From positions 1 through 59,405 of the forward strand of contig SVGL01000013.1 of the NCBI GenBank assembly GCA_015056325.1: a stretch of DNA of 59,405 nucleotides. The letters are read 5' to 3'. The position numbers were made by a program, and so were the translations under genes. This document shows, piece after piece, positions 7,859 to 16,304 of the stretch (within the stretch, counting starts at the first letter, position 1; each line of letters starts with the position of its first letter). Below the pieces are notes generated by a model. It saw only the letters and a list, made by a program, of their open reading frames with translations. It was not told where the DNA came from and made no database searches. This stretch comes from Clostridiales bacterium. Lineage in GTDB: Bacteria; Bacillota; Clostridia; Christensenellales; Aristaeellaceae.

Positions 7859-8446
7859 TTAGTCCAGCGCGCCTTTGGTGGACAGCACGCCCTGGATATT
7901 GGCGTCCACGCGCACCGCGTCCCGCAGCGCCAGGCCGAATGCCTTGAAAAGAGCCTCCATCTTGTGGTGATCGTTGCGGCCGGCAACGAGGTTCATGTGG
8001 ACAGTGAGGCCCGCGTTGACGGTCACGGCGCGGAAGAATTCCTCCGCCAGCTGGGTATCCATTGTGCCGCACATGGGCGCGGTGAACTCAGCGCTCCAGG
8101 CGAGGTAGGGTCGCCCGCTGACGTCGATGGCGGCAAAGGCCAGGGCCTCATCCATGGGCATGTAGGCGCTGCCGACCCGGCGGATGCCGCAGCGGTTCCC
8201 CAGTGCCTCGCGGATGGCCTTGCCCAGGCAGATGCCTACGTCCTCCACGGTGTGGTGCGCGTCAACTGCGAGGTCGCCAGCGCACTTCAGCGCCAGGTCG
8301 ATCTGGGCAAAGCGGCACAGTGCGTCCAGCATGTGATCGAAGAACCCCACGCCGGTGGCCAGCTCCGTCTTGCCGGAACCGTCGATGCAAAGCGTCAGGC
8401 GGATGTCGGTTTCCTTGGTCTGGCGGGAAAATACAGCGGTACGCAT
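7859..8446 (-). CDS. hisB: HisB, imidazoleglycerol-phosphate dehydratase
   Basis: 195 aa from the ATG at 8446, preceded by AAGGAG; the longer frame to 8494 runs back into a repeat and is not favoured. Two Mn-binding motifs of the family are visible: DAHHTVEDVG near residues 67-76 and the second DHHKMEALFKAFG near 165-177. The FFDHMLD segment is near 44. It dehydrates IGP to imidazole acetol phosphate. This is the monofunctional form, without the histidinol-phosphatase domain of enterobacteria. The 5' side is separated from hisD by a 51-base palindromic element. Confidence 0.95.
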   Translation of the reverse strand: MRTAVFSRQTKETDIRLTLCIDGSGKTELATGVGFFDHMLDALCRFAQIDLALKCAGDLAVDAHHTVEDVGICLGKAIREALGNRCGIRRVGSAYMPMDEALAFAAIDVSGRPYLAWSAEFTAPMCGTMDTQLAEEFFRAVTVNAGLTVHMNLVAGRNDHHKMEALFKAFGLALRDAVRVDANIQGVLSTKGALD

Positions 8447-8488
8447 GGTATGTACTCCTTGTCGGTTGGTCGGCGATGCAGGTTTCCA

Positions 8489-8539
8489 CCTCATCAGTCA
8501 GCGCAAGCGCTGACAGCTTCCCCTCAAGGGGAAGCCTTT
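8489..8539 (-). repeat. Interspersed palindromic element, copy 2
   Basis: On the minus strand AAAGGCTTCCCC...GGGGAAGCTGTCAGCG...CGCTGACTGATGAGG. It has the same two-hairpin plan as 4409-4462, with compensating changes in the first stem. It lies between hisD and hisB inside the operon, so it is transcribed. Confidence 0.8.
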
Positions 8540-8554
8540 ATCAGGCCGCTGCAG

Positions 8555-9853
8555 TTACTTAATCTCCTTGCCAAAGCGAATGGCGACGGAATTGGCATGT
8601 GCGTCCAGCCCCTCTTCCTGGGCCAGGAGGATCACCTGATCGGCGACGCGCTCCAGCTCCGCGCGGGAGCAGCAGATCAGGCTGGACTTCTTCACAAAAT
8701 CATCCACCGACAGGGGCGAGAAGAACCGCGCCGTGCCGGAGGTGGGGAGGACATGGTTGGGGCCGGCAAGGTAATCGCCCAGGGGCTCGGGGGAGTAGTG
8801 GCCCATGAAGATCGCGCCGGCGTTTTCGATCAGGGGGAGCAGGGCATAGGGGTCAGCCACGGACAGCTCGAGGTGCTCCGGGGCGATCTGGTTGGCGATG
8901 TCCGCGCAGTCGGCCATGGTCGGCGCGACCACGATGGTACCGTAGGCGCTCAGGCTCTGCTCCACTACTTCCTTGCGGGGCAGGAGGGCTGTCTGTCGGG
9001 TGAGTTCAGCGTCTACGGCGTCTGCGAGCATCGCGCTGTCGGTGACGAGGATGGCGGCAGCCAGGGGATCGTGCTCGGCCTGGCTCAGCAGGTCAGCGGC
9101 GACGTAACGGGGATCGGCGGTGTCATCCGCGATGACCAGCACCTCGCTGGGGCCAGCCACCATGTCGATGCCCACGTGGCCGAAGACCTCGCGCTTGGCG
9201 TTGGCAACGTAGATGTTGCCCGGGCCGGTGATCTTGTCTACCCGCGGGATGGATTCGGTGCCGAAGGCCAGTGCCGCCACGGCCTGCGCGCCGCCGATCT
9301 TGTAGATTTTGTCCACGCCCGCGATGTCCGCCGCGACGAGGGACAGGGGATAGCTGATGCTGCCGTCCCTGCCGGGCGGCGTGACCATGATGATCTCCTG
9401 CACGCCGGCAACCTTGGCAGGCAGCACGTTCATCAGCACGGAGGAGGGGTACGCCGCCGTGCCGCCGGGCACATATACGCCCACCCGCTTGAGGGGCGTG
9501 ACTTTCTGGCCCAGGCTGATAGCTGCGTCAAAGTTGATCCAGGTGTTCTGCTTCTGCTTCTCGTGGAAGGCGGTGATACGGCGGGCGGCCTCGCGCATGG
9601 CTTCGAGCCATTCGGGGGAGGCGGCCTCGTAGGCTTTGTCGATTTCCTCGCGGGTGACGAGAACGTTATCCGCGTTGATATCCGCCTTATCGAAGCGGGC
9701 GGTGTACTCGAACAGGGCGGCGTCGCCTTCCTCGCGGACGCGGGCGACAATCTCCTTCACCCGGCGGGAGACTTCTTCATTTTGCAGCTGGGAGCGGTTC
9801 ATCACGCGGGCCTTCAGAGCCTTGGCGTCGGCCATATTCAGAATCGGGATCAT
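8555..9853 (-). CDS. hisD: HisD, histidinol dehydrogenase
   Basis: 432 aa from the ATG at 9853, which has GGAGGG eight bases upstream; a Met five codons earlier overlaps that site and is unlikely. It is the NAD-dependent zinc enzyme for the last two oxidation steps to histidine. Conserved stretches include VPGGTAAYPSSVLMNVLPA, GPGNIYVANAKREVFG and the catalytic APEHLELS segment with its Glu-His pair. Length is normal. It lies 18 bases after hisG. Confidence 0.97.
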   Translation of the reverse strand: MIPILNMADAKALKARVMNRSQLQNEEVSRRVKEIVARVREEGDAALFEYTARFDKADINADNVLVTREEIDKAYEAASPEWLEAMREAARRITAFHEKQKQNTWINFDAAISLGQKVTPLKRVGVYVPGGTAAYPSSVLMNVLPAKVAGVQEIIMVTPPGRDGSISYPLSLVAADIAGVDKIYKIGGAQAVAALAFGTESIPRVDKITGPGNIYVANAKREVFGHVGIDMVAGPSEVLVIADDTADPRYVAADLLSQAEHDPLAAAILVTDSAMLADAVDAELTRQTALLPRKEVVEQSLSAYGTIVVAPTMADCADIANQIAPEHLELSVADPYALLPLIENAGAIFMGHYSPEPLGDYLAGPNHVLPTSGTARFFSPLSVDDFVKKSSLICCSRAELERVADQVILLAQEEGLDAHANSVAIRFGKEIK

Positions 9854-9871
9854 GTTCGTTCCCTCCATACA

Positions 9872-10516
9872 TCAGTTGTTGAGCTTTGACACTTGGTCAG
9901 CGAGGCCATCGATGATCTCGCGGATGCGGTCGCGCTTGGTTTTCATGGAGACACGGTTGACTACCAGCCGGGCGGAGCACTCGCAGACCGTTTCCAGCAC
10001 GGTGAGGCCGTTGGCCTTAAGGGTGGAGCCGCTCTCCACGATGTCCAGGATCACGTCGGAAAGGCCGATCACCGGGCCCAGCTCGACGGAGCCGTGCAGC
10101 TCGATGATCTCGATCGTCTGGCCCTTGGCGTCGTAGTAGCTGCGGGCTACATTCGGGTACTTGGTTGCTACGCGGAAGGTGGCGCGGGTGGCGCTTTGGT
10201 GCTGCTCGGCGTAGCCTGCGATGCAAAGACGGCAGCGGCCGAAGGTCAGGTCAAGCACCTCGTACAGCGGGCGACCGGATTCCAGCAGGGTGTCCTTGCC
10301 CACTACGCCGATGTCCGCAACACCATGATCAACGTAGGTTGGCACGTCGCTGGGCTTGACGAGGATGAAGCGCACGTTGTTTTTCTTGTCCCAAAGGACC
10401 AGCTGGCGGCCCGGATTGCGGGGCTCGGAGCAGTCGATGCCCAGCTGCTCCAGGAGCTCAAAGGCCTGCTCAGCGAGGCGGCCCTTGGCCAGCGCGAAGG
10501 TGATCATGGGCTGCAT
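9872..10516 (-). CDS. hisG: HisG, ATP phosphoribosyltransferase, short form
   Basis: 214 aa from the ATG at 10516, which overlaps the hisZ stop by one base (TGATG). It catalyses the committed step, ATP plus PRPP to PR-ATP. The N terminus ITFALAKGRL and the PRPP loop ELHGSVELGPVIGLSDVILDIVESGSTLKANGL are clear. At about 215 aa it lacks the C-terminal histidine-binding domain of long HisG, so it must work with HisZ, encoded immediately upstream. A GTG one codon earlier is possible. Confidence 0.96.
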   Translation of the reverse strand: MQPMITFALAKGRLAEQAFELLEQLGIDCSEPRNPGRQLVLWDKKNNVRFILVKPSDVPTYVDHGVADIGVVGKDTLLESGRPLYEVLDLTFGRCRLCIAGYAEQHQSATRATFRVATKYPNVARSYYDAKGQTIEIIELHGSVELGPVIGLSDVILDIVESGSTLKANGLTVLETVCECSARLVVNRVSMKTKRDRIREIIDGLADQVSKLNN

Positions 10517-11727
10517 CACTGCACCGCCTTTCCGTATTGCTGGATGCCCGCTGCGGTGATGTACCCGCAGGACAGGGCGAGGTTCTCATCTACCCGTTGG
10601 CGGAGTTCCGTGGCGGACATGCCATACATCATCGCTACAGACACGCCTTGGGCACGCTTCTCCTGTGCCCAGGCGATGGCGGCTTCGCGGCAGCCGGGGT
10701 CGAAGGCCAGCGCCACATCCGGGATGGGGGCAGCGAAGGCGGCGCCCTGGCGCTCCAGAGCGATCATCAGCAGCTTCATGCTCAGCGCGAAGCCCGTTGC
10801 AGGGAGCGCGCGCCCGAACCTGGCAGGCAGCTCATCGTAACGTCCGCCGGAGAGCAGCGGCTGACCCAGCTCGGCAACAAGCCCGCGGAAGATGGTGCCG
10901 GAGTAATAATTCGCCTGATGGGCCATGCCCAGGTCGATGCTTACATATTGGTCGCAGCCGTATTCGGCCAGCATGACGAGGATCTGCCGCAGGTTGTCGA
11001 TGGCAGCCACGCACAGAGGGTGTCGGGTGAGAGATTCTGCCTCATCCAGGACGGAGGCGTCGCCGTAGAGCCGGGGGAGGCGCATCAACCGCGCCGCCAC
11101 GTCCGCAGAGACGTCCAGTTTGTCCAGATAGAGCTGCATGTCCAGGGCGTTTTTGCGCTCGATCATGCCGCGCAGGGCCGCGCTCTGCTCCTCGGTGAGG
11201 CCTGCCTCCTGCAGGAAGCCCGCCACAAATTGCGCCTGACCCAGTTCCAGCTGGAAGTCGAGCAAACCCGCGTCTTCACAGGCCTTCACCGCCAATGCGA
11301 TGACCTCTGCGTCCGCCTCGGGGGAGGCTTCGCCCATCAGCTCCACGCCGCACTGGGTTTCCTCGCACAGGAGAGAGGCTGCGTCTGTCAGCGTCTTGGT
11401 AGCATTCTGCAGATAACACAGCCGCAGGGGAAGATGTGCATCCGCCAGACATCCGGCAGCCATGCGCGCCGCAGGGATGGTGGAGTCAGGCCGCACGGCG
11501 AGGATGCGTCCCGCGCCGTCAAAGGTCTTCCACACATCCTCGGGCCGATAGCCCCAGGTGCGGTCATCCAGCGCGTCGTAGTACTCCAGGATGGGGGTTT
11601 CCACCTCCTGGTACCCCTGCAGGGTGAACAGGCGGCGCAATAGACCCTCCAGCTGGCGCTTGCGGGCGCACTCGCCGGGCAGGGTATCCTGCATGCCGCT
11701 GGGGATTTGAAGCCTGCGCTGCTCCAT
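10516..11727 (-). CDS. hisZ: HisZ, ATP phosphoribosyltransferase regulatory subunit
   Basis: 403 aa from the ATG at 11727, preceded by AGGAGG; the frame continues to 11748 without support. It is a paralogue of histidyl-tRNA synthetase with class II motifs (motif 2-like RPDSTIPAARM near residues 85-95, and LLSGGRYDELPARFG near 310-325) but no anticodon-binding need. It forms the hetero-octamer with short HisG and confers histidine feedback. It is the first gene of the operon, 51 bases downstream of a strong promoter. A true HisS is ruled out by context and by the diverged active site. Confidence 0.93.
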   Translation of the reverse strand: MEQRRLQIPSGMQDTLPGECARKRQLEGLLRRLFTLQGYQEVETPILEYYDALDDRTWGYRPEDVWKTFDGAGRILAVRPDSTIPAARMAAGCLADAHLPLRLCYLQNATKTLTDAASLLCEETQCGVELMGEASPEADAEVIALAVKACEDAGLLDFQLELGQAQFVAGFLQEAGLTEEQSAALRGMIERKNALDMQLYLDKLDVSADVAARLMRLPRLYGDASVLDEAESLTRHPLCVAAIDNLRQILVMLAEYGCDQYVSIDLGMAHQANYYSGTIFRGLVAELGQPLLSGGRYDELPARFGRALPATGFALSMKLLMIALERQGAAFAAPIPDVALAFDPGCREAAIAWAQEKRAQGVSVAMMYGMSATELRQRVDENLALSCGYITAAGIQQYGKAVQ

Positions 11728-11777
11728 GATGACCTCCTGACGCAACAATTTAGCGCGATAAAGTGTTAATGTGATGA

Positions 11778-11806
11778 ATTATAGCATGTGCAGCATTCCT
11801 TGTCAA
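11778..11806 (-). promoter_or_regulatory. Sigma-A promoter of the histidine operon
   Basis: On the minus strand a perfect TTGACA (11801-11806), a 17-base spacer and a perfect TATAAT (11778-11783). The -35 lies in an imperfect inverted repeat (TTCCCTTGACAAGGAA), a possible operator. The leader of about 45 bases is too short for a T-box. Confidence 0.9.
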
Positions 11807-11903
11807 GGGAATTGGCAAAGAAAAACTTTCTATCGCTTGATCTGCATCTATCATACCACGCTCATCGCCTCCTTTCAACCAAAGTACACCGAAAGCACAA
11901 CAC

Positions 11904-11935
11904 AAAAAAGCCCCGCACCATTGCTGATGCGGAGC
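11904..11935 (-). terminator. Terminator of lepB
   Basis: On the minus strand GCTCCGCA pairs with TGCGGGGC (one G-U pair), followed by six T. It lies 67 bases beyond the lepB stop. Confidence 0.85.
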
Positions 11936-12001
11936 ATTTTCAATTCTTATGCGGGAACAGCCGAGGCGGAGAAAACGGGTCCAGGGCTGCGTAAGCCCAG
12001 G

Positions 12002-12715
12002 TTAGTCCTTCTCTCCCCAGTCCTCCAGGGTGGAGGGCACGGTGTGCCACAGCACACCTTCCACCTTGCCCACGATCATGTCGCGGGTCACGGCGCCCAC
12101 AGCCATGTTGCGGCTGTCGTTGGAGTTGTTGCGGTTGTCGCCCATGAGGAAGTACTGATCTTCCGGCACGGTGTAGGGGCCGAAGTTATAGTGCATGCGC
12201 TCATGCAGGAACTTCTCCGGGTACTTCACGCCGTTGACGAAGAGGTAGCCTTCGCGGATTTCCACCGTATCGCCAGGCAGACCCACCACGCGCTTGACGA
12301 AGTTCTGGCGGGCGCCGTGCTCGGTGAAGCGGCCGGGATAGTTGCACACCACCACATCGAAGCGCTCAGGTTCGCCGCCTACGGGCATATAGGTACCGAT
12401 GCCGGTGAAGGGGATGCCCAGGAAGGCGGTGCCGTAATCCAGCTTGGAGACATACATAAACTCGCCGTGGTGGAGGGTGGGATACATGCTGTCGCCGTCC
12501 ACACGCACAGGCTCAAACACAAAGCCGCGGACGATGAAGGCCACCAGCAGCGCCACCAGCAGCGTGCCGCCCCACTCGCAGAGCTCCTGCTTGAAGGGCT
12601 TCTTGAGCTTCTTGAATTTGGGCTGGAAGACCCACCAGGAGGGCATATACTTCTTCAGCCAGGGTTCCTTCAGCTCAGGCGTCTGCTGGTCCTGCACCTT
12701 TTCGATCTCGGACAT
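12002..12715 (-). CDS. lepB: Type I signal peptidase
   Basis: 237 aa from the ATG at 12715 (AAAGGAAG upstream); the frame extends further but unsupported. A cytoplasmic N-terminal tail of about 55 aa rich in Lys and Pro precedes one membrane segment (about 59-77). The catalytic domain follows outside the membrane with box B (DGDSMYPTL, nucleophile Ser near 85), box D (RQNFVKRVVGLPGD, general-base Lys near 150) and box E (MGDNRNNSNDSR). It removes signal peptides of secreted proteins such as the CE15 esterase and the peptidoglycan-binding proteins here. Monocistronic. Confidence 0.96.
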   Translation of the reverse strand: MSEIEKVQDQQTPELKEPWLKKYMPSWWVFQPKFKKLKKPFKQELCEWGGTLLVALLVAFIVRGFVFEPVRVDGDSMYPTLHHGEFMYVSKLDYGTAFLGIPFTGIGTYMPVGGEPERFDVVVCNYPGRFTEHGARQNFVKRVVGLPGDTVEIREGYLFVNGVKYPEKFLHERMHYNFGPYTVPEDQYFLMGDNRNNSNDSRNMAVGAVTRDMIVGKVEGVLWHTVPSTLEDWGEKD

Positions 12716-13015
12716 AAGTGATAACTTCCTTTCGTTTGTGATGCACGGATATATAACGATTATGCTGGGGAAAACCCTGCATGGCATCATCTGTAACAGG
12801 GGACTGGGGGAACTCATTCGCAGGAGGCGTCGGAGGGCGACAGCTCTCTGCCTGAATCGTATCGCGGTGCTTTGCCGCGCGCTCTGGGCGAATCTTGCAT
12901 TGCAAAACTCATGCCCTACACGGAGGAGCGGCCGGGAGGACGGCTATGCCATCCGACCAGCGAAAGAGTGCAGAATCCCTTCGACAAAATGCCGCAGCAT
13001 TTTGACGAGACGCCA
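12716..13015. other. 300-bp intergenic region upstream of lepB
   Basis: No convincing gene. It holds a perfect 8-bp hairpin (CAAAATGC-CGCA-GCATTTTG, 12985-13004) just beyond the purR stop without a T-tract, and a GC-rich stretch with CCGCG-type palindromes (about 12860-12890). A 76-codon frame on the minus strand (to 12905) has no ribosome binding site. The composition suggests a decayed or interspersed element. No clear lepB promoter was found. Confidence 0.4.
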
Positions 13016-13837
13016 TCAGGCGTCGCCGTTCAGCCAGAACGCTGGCTTGACGTGTGCAGTCTCGTTCTCCGCGTCCATCTCCAGCACCATCAGGCTCTTT
13101 TCGCCGGTGATGCGCTTCTTCAGCGGCTTGGCGGTGGACATCACGAAGGTCTGGCCGATCACTTCCACGCCGAATTCCCGCATCAGGTCAACCATGCCCT
13201 TGGCGGTGCCGCCGCCCTTGAGGAAATCGTCCACGATCAGGCACTTCTGCCCTTCCTTGACGCTGCGGCGGGACAGGCTCATGGTCTCGATGCTGCCGGA
13301 GCCGGAAACATAGTTGATGTTCACCGCGCTGCCCTCATACACCTTGGAGGAGCGGCGGGCGATCACCAGCGGCACGCCCAGGGCGTTGGCGGTGGCGAAG
13401 GCCACGGGGATGCCCTTGGTTTCCATCGTCAGCACGAAGTCAGGAACCAGGTTGTAGTACTCGGTGGCCATGATCTCGCCCATGCGGTTGGTAATGGCGG
13501 GGGTGGCCAGGATGTCGGAGTAGTACAGGAAGCCGCCGGGCAGCACACGGTCGGTGCCGGCCAGCATCTGGCACAGCTCGCCCACGAACTTGCGGGCGTC
13601 GGGGCGCTTGACCTTCGCGCGGTAGCGGACGCCGCCGGCGGAACCGGTCACGGTCTCCAGTTCGCCCAGGCCGAACTGGCTCACCACGTCGCGCAGGATG
13701 TCGATGTCCTCGCTCATGGTGGACTTGGCGGTGCCGAACATTTCGCAGAAATAGCTCAGGGTGAAAATGCGGTTGGGCGCGCCGGAGAGGATCTTCATCA
13801 TGGCGCTCATGCGTTCATTGCGGCGGATTTTTTCCAC
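13016..13837 (-). CDS. purR: PurR, purine operon repressor (Bacillus type)
   Basis: 273 aa. An N-terminal winged helix (about 1-75) is followed by a phosphoribosyltransferase-like domain. The PRPP-binding motif CLIVDDFLKGGGTA is near residues 200-213, in a fold related to xanthine phosphoribosyltransferase. In B. subtilis PurR represses purine synthesis and PRPP relieves this. The start is GTG at 13837 with AAGGAG upstream. It has its own extended -10 promoter. guaB elsewhere in this window is a possible target, but I see no PurBox I would defend. Confidence 0.95.
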   Translation of the reverse strand: MEKIRRNERMSAMMKILSGAPNRIFTLSYFCEMFGTAKSTMSEDIDILRDVVSQFGLGELETVTGSAGGVRYRAKVKRPDARKFVGELCQMLAGTDRVLPGGFLYYSDILATPAITNRMGEIMATEYYNLVPDFVLTMETKGIPVAFATANALGVPLVIARRSSKVYEGSAVNINYVSGSGSIETMSLSRRSVKEGQKCLIVDDFLKGGGTAKGMVDLMREFGVEVIGQTFVMSTAKPLKKRITGEKSLMVLEMDAENETAHVKPAFWLNGDA

Positions 13838-13912
13838 GATATATGACTCCTTCTATGAGGTTGAAATGCGTCGGGCAGCAGAATATCCTCCTCTGCGGAG
13901 GACATCACGCAC

Positions 13913-13921
13913 ATTATAACA
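13913..13921 (-). promoter_or_regulatory. Extended -10 promoter of purR
   Basis: On the minus strand TGTTATAAT, a consensus -10 with the TGn extension. No good -35 is present. The -10 lies about 75 bases before the GTG start. An inverted repeat TCCTC...GAGGA (about 13885-13903) lies in the leader. Confidence 0.65.
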
Positions 13922-14002
13922 CACTTCTACGAATAATGGAAGCCCTTGAAATGCAAAATGTTCGGAAATTTTCAAGAAGATTTAGAGAACGTTCGTGAAT
14001 AA

Positions 14003-14052
14003 GCGAAAAAAGAGCGGGATGCGTAGGCGAATGTTCTGCTATACGCATCCCG
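14003..14052 (-). terminator. Terminator of the CE15 esterase gene
   Basis: On the minus strand CGGGATGCGTA pairs with TACGCATCCCG around a loop of about 16 bases (14015-14052), then CTCTTTTTTCG. It starts 16 bases after the stop at 14069. Confidence 0.85.
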
Positions 14053-14068
14053 AAGAAAGAATATCCGA

Positions 14069-15367
14069 TTATTTGGCCATGAAAGCCTTCAGCAGGTCGG
14101 AGGCGTTGCTGTCTTCCATGAACACATTGGTTTTCATTACAGACAGGTCGCGGGCTGGTTCGAGCCCGTAGAAGGCCTGGTCGCAGTAATCCAGGATGAG
14201 CTCCATGTCGCTTTGCAGGATCGTGTGTCCGTAAAGGTGTACAATCATGTTGTTGTTGTCCGGCGCACCGACGAGATCCCACGCAGGCTGTGCACCCACG
14301 AAGGCCATTGTCTGGCCCTCGACATTGTTCCACTCCTCGCTCAGGATGCCGGTGACAACGATGTAGTGGCGGTCAGGGGCAGCGCACAGGGCGGCGAGGA
14401 AATGCTGGTCAAAGGGCAGCATCTCCGGCTGCTTGACCACCAGGAAGTTTCCGCAGAACCAGTGGCCTTCGCTGGAGGCGCGGATGTTGGAGAAGGACTC
14501 GCAGGTGCCGTTGGTCCACAGGCCATTGCCCTGCTCATTCTTGTAGTTCAGGCTGCTCAGGTCGAAGGTCTTGCCCTGGCAGGAGTACCGCAGCATGCCC
14601 AGTCCGCCCGCGCCGGAGCAGGAGGGGATGACCACCTTGATGCGCTCGTCATAGGCGCCGGCTACCGCCACCGACTTGCCGAAACGGCTCACGCCGCCCA
14701 CGAGGGAGTACTCCGCGTTGATGCCCAGCTCCGCCGCAGCGCCCTGCTCCAGCGCGTCGATGATCTTACTGACGCCCCAGGACCAGGCGACCAGCGCGCC
14801 GGTACGGTTGGTGGCATGAATGCCCCGGGGATACAGGGTGTAGAACGCGCCCAGGAAAAAGGCATTATCCGACGCCACATCGTAGGGAGCGTAGGCAAAG
14901 CCTGCATAGCCGCGGTTGGCTGCGTACTTCACCACATCGCTCATGCCCCAGAAGCTGTACTCGATGTAGTAGGGCCAGCCGCCCTCCGGGGCTTCGCCCT
15001 TTGGCAGGATGAAGGGAACCATCAGCGTGACGGACTTGCCTTCGCGGGCGATGTCGATGTACAGCACGCTGTCTGCCACGCGCCAGGCCAGGTTTTCCTC
15101 CGAGCCATCGGGCATATAGCCGTACATGTAGTACTCGTACAGGCCCTTGATCTCCGCACGGCGACGCTCCCAGTCCTCAGCGGTGATGACGGGGGTGCCG
15201 TCCTCGAAGGTCATGAGGTCCGGCATCTCCTCGCGTACGGCGAGCTTTCCCGGTGCGGTGTAGGGGAGGACGGCGTCCGTCTGGCCCCACTTGAGGGGGG
15301 CGTCCTCTGCCAGAGCGGCGGTCACGAGGGTCAGCAGCATCACGAGGGCGATCAGGATCAGCTTCAT
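14069..15367 (-). CDS. Secreted CE15-type glucuronoyl esterase
   Basis: 432 aa. A signal peptide (1-20, cleavage after ALA) is followed by an alpha/beta hydrolase domain. The nucleophile motif GVSRFGKS near residues 232-239 matches the GCSRxGK of CE15, and GHWFCGNF near 320 supplies the typical CE15 HWF stretch. CE15 enzymes cut ester bonds between glucuronoyl side chains of xylan and lignin alcohols, or methyl esters of glucuronic acid. This suggests plant-fibre degradation in the gut. Start ATG with AAAGGAGG. It lies 16 bases after the DUF4364 gene. The substrate cannot be read from the sequence. Confidence 0.82.
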   Translation of the reverse strand: MKLILIALVMLLTLVTAALAEDAPLKWGQTDAVLPYTAPGKLAVREEMPDLMTFEDGTPVITAEDWERRRAEIKGLYEYYMYGYMPDGSEENLAWRVADSVLYIDIAREGKSVTLMVPFILPKGEAPEGGWPYYIEYSFWGMSDVVKYAANRGYAGFAYAPYDVASDNAFFLGAFYTLYPRGIHATNRTGALVAWSWGVSKIIDALEQGAAAELGINAEYSLVGGVSRFGKSVAVAGAYDERIKVVIPSCSGAGGLGMLRYSCQGKTFDLSSLNYKNEQGNGLWTNGTCESFSNIRASSEGHWFCGNFLVVKQPEMLPFDQHFLAALCAAPDRHYIVVTGILSEEWNNVEGQTMAFVGAQPAWDLVGAPDNNNMIVHLYGHTILQSDMELILDYCDQAFYGLEPARDLSVMKTNVFMEDSNASDLLKAFMAK

Positions 15368-15383
15368 GGGCGTTCCTCCTTTG

Positions 15384-16133
15384 TCAGATGGCGTTTTCCA
15401 GCACGTCCAGCACGAACTGGCGGATTTCGACGCACACCAGCGGCCAGCGAAGGGCGCTGCAACGGGCCAGATGCTCCTCGGGCAGGGACATCATCAGGTC
15501 GATGGCGGGGGCAGAGGGATTGTCCGTCAGGGTGAGCAGCCACTCTTCCAACCCGCACTGGCGGACGGATTCGGTCTGGGTTATGTCGGGCATGGGCAGG
15601 GAGGGATCGTAGTCCGTCGTGAGGTGGGCCAGCACGGTCGAGTATGTCACCTGCACGCAGGCACGCCAGCGTTCGGGCAGCAGCGTCAGCGTCTTTCCGG
15701 CGGGCAGATAGAGCATCAGATCCATGAGGGTAGCGGCCTTGTCCAGCAGGCGCAGGTGGATGACGGTGCGGCCATCGGGCAGGGTGAAGGACTCCGCCGG
15801 GGCCATCTGCTCGGTCAGGAAGCGGTCGCGCCAGGCGTCAGTACGTTCGTCGATCAGTGCCCGGCGGCTGGCGGGGATGCGCTTCTCAAAGCTGCGCAGG
15901 ATGAAATCACCCTCGCCGGTGACCTCGATCAGGTTCCCCAAAGGATGAGCCCGCTGGGTGATCTGCCCCTGACTCTCCATGTCCGACAGGGCAAGCTGCA
16001 TGGTGATGTAGTTCATCAGGTCGGCTTCCGCCATGGCCTGCAGCAGCTGCATGGCCGTCACCGGGCCCAGGCGGCGCAGGGTATAAAGGATAATAAGTCG
16101 ATTCTCCGTCTCGGGAATGTGCTTGCGTTCCAT
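15384..16133 (-). CDS. DUF4364 family winged-helix protein
   Basis: 249 aa. The N-terminal 70 residues look like a winged helix (ENRLIILYTLRRLGPVTAMQLLQ...), opening as DUF4364 proteins do. The rest is a conserved but uncharacterised domain ending with short hydrophobic and acidic strands. These proteins are widespread in Clostridia and are probably DNA-binding regulators. It is encoded just upstream of, and likely co-transcribed with, the CE15 esterase, although DUF4364 is a core gene elsewhere, so the linkage may be fortuitous. Confidence 0.8.
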   Translation of the reverse strand: MERKHIPETENRLIILYTLRRLGPVTAMQLLQAMAEADLMNYITMQLALSDMESQGQITQRAHPLGNLIEVTGEGDFILRSFEKRIPASRRALIDERTDAWRDRFLTEQMAPAESFTLPDGRTVIHLRLLDKAATLMDLMLYLPAGKTLTLLPERWRACVQVTYSTVLAHLTTDYDPSLPMPDITQTESVRQCGLEEWLLTLTDNPSAPAIDLMMSLPEEHLARCSALRWPLVCVEIRQFVLDVLENAI

Positions 16134-16208
16134 CGGGATATCCTGCTCCTGAATGTTTTTTCGCGGTATGTATTTGACGTGGAAAGGCGGATTCCTTCCC
16201 GGAAATAT

Positions 16209-16242
16209 GAAAATCCCCTCCAGCCTCGCAGGCGAAGGGGAT
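16209..16242 (-). terminator. Terminator of the HPr-like gene
   Basis: On the minus strand ATCCCCTTCGCCT pairs imperfectly with GGCTGGAGGGGAT, then TTTTC. A second inverted repeat with core CAGGC-AGT-GCCTG (about 16257-16290) lies between it and the stop. Confidence 0.7.
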
Positions 16243-16304
16243 GGACTTGCATGTGTGAATTGCGGTGCACAGGCAGTGCCTGTTCCGCATTGCGCGGGCC
16301 TACC

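Noticed and set aside
10516..11727. Histidyl-tRNA synthetase (hisS)
   Set aside because: The class II motifs are diverged and the anticodon-binding region is weak; the position just before short hisG indicates HisZ.
11728..11903. T-box or histidine attenuator in the his leader
   Set aside because: Only about 45 bases separate the promoter from hisZ and no terminator/antiterminator pair is seen; the hairpin at 11904 belongs to lepB.
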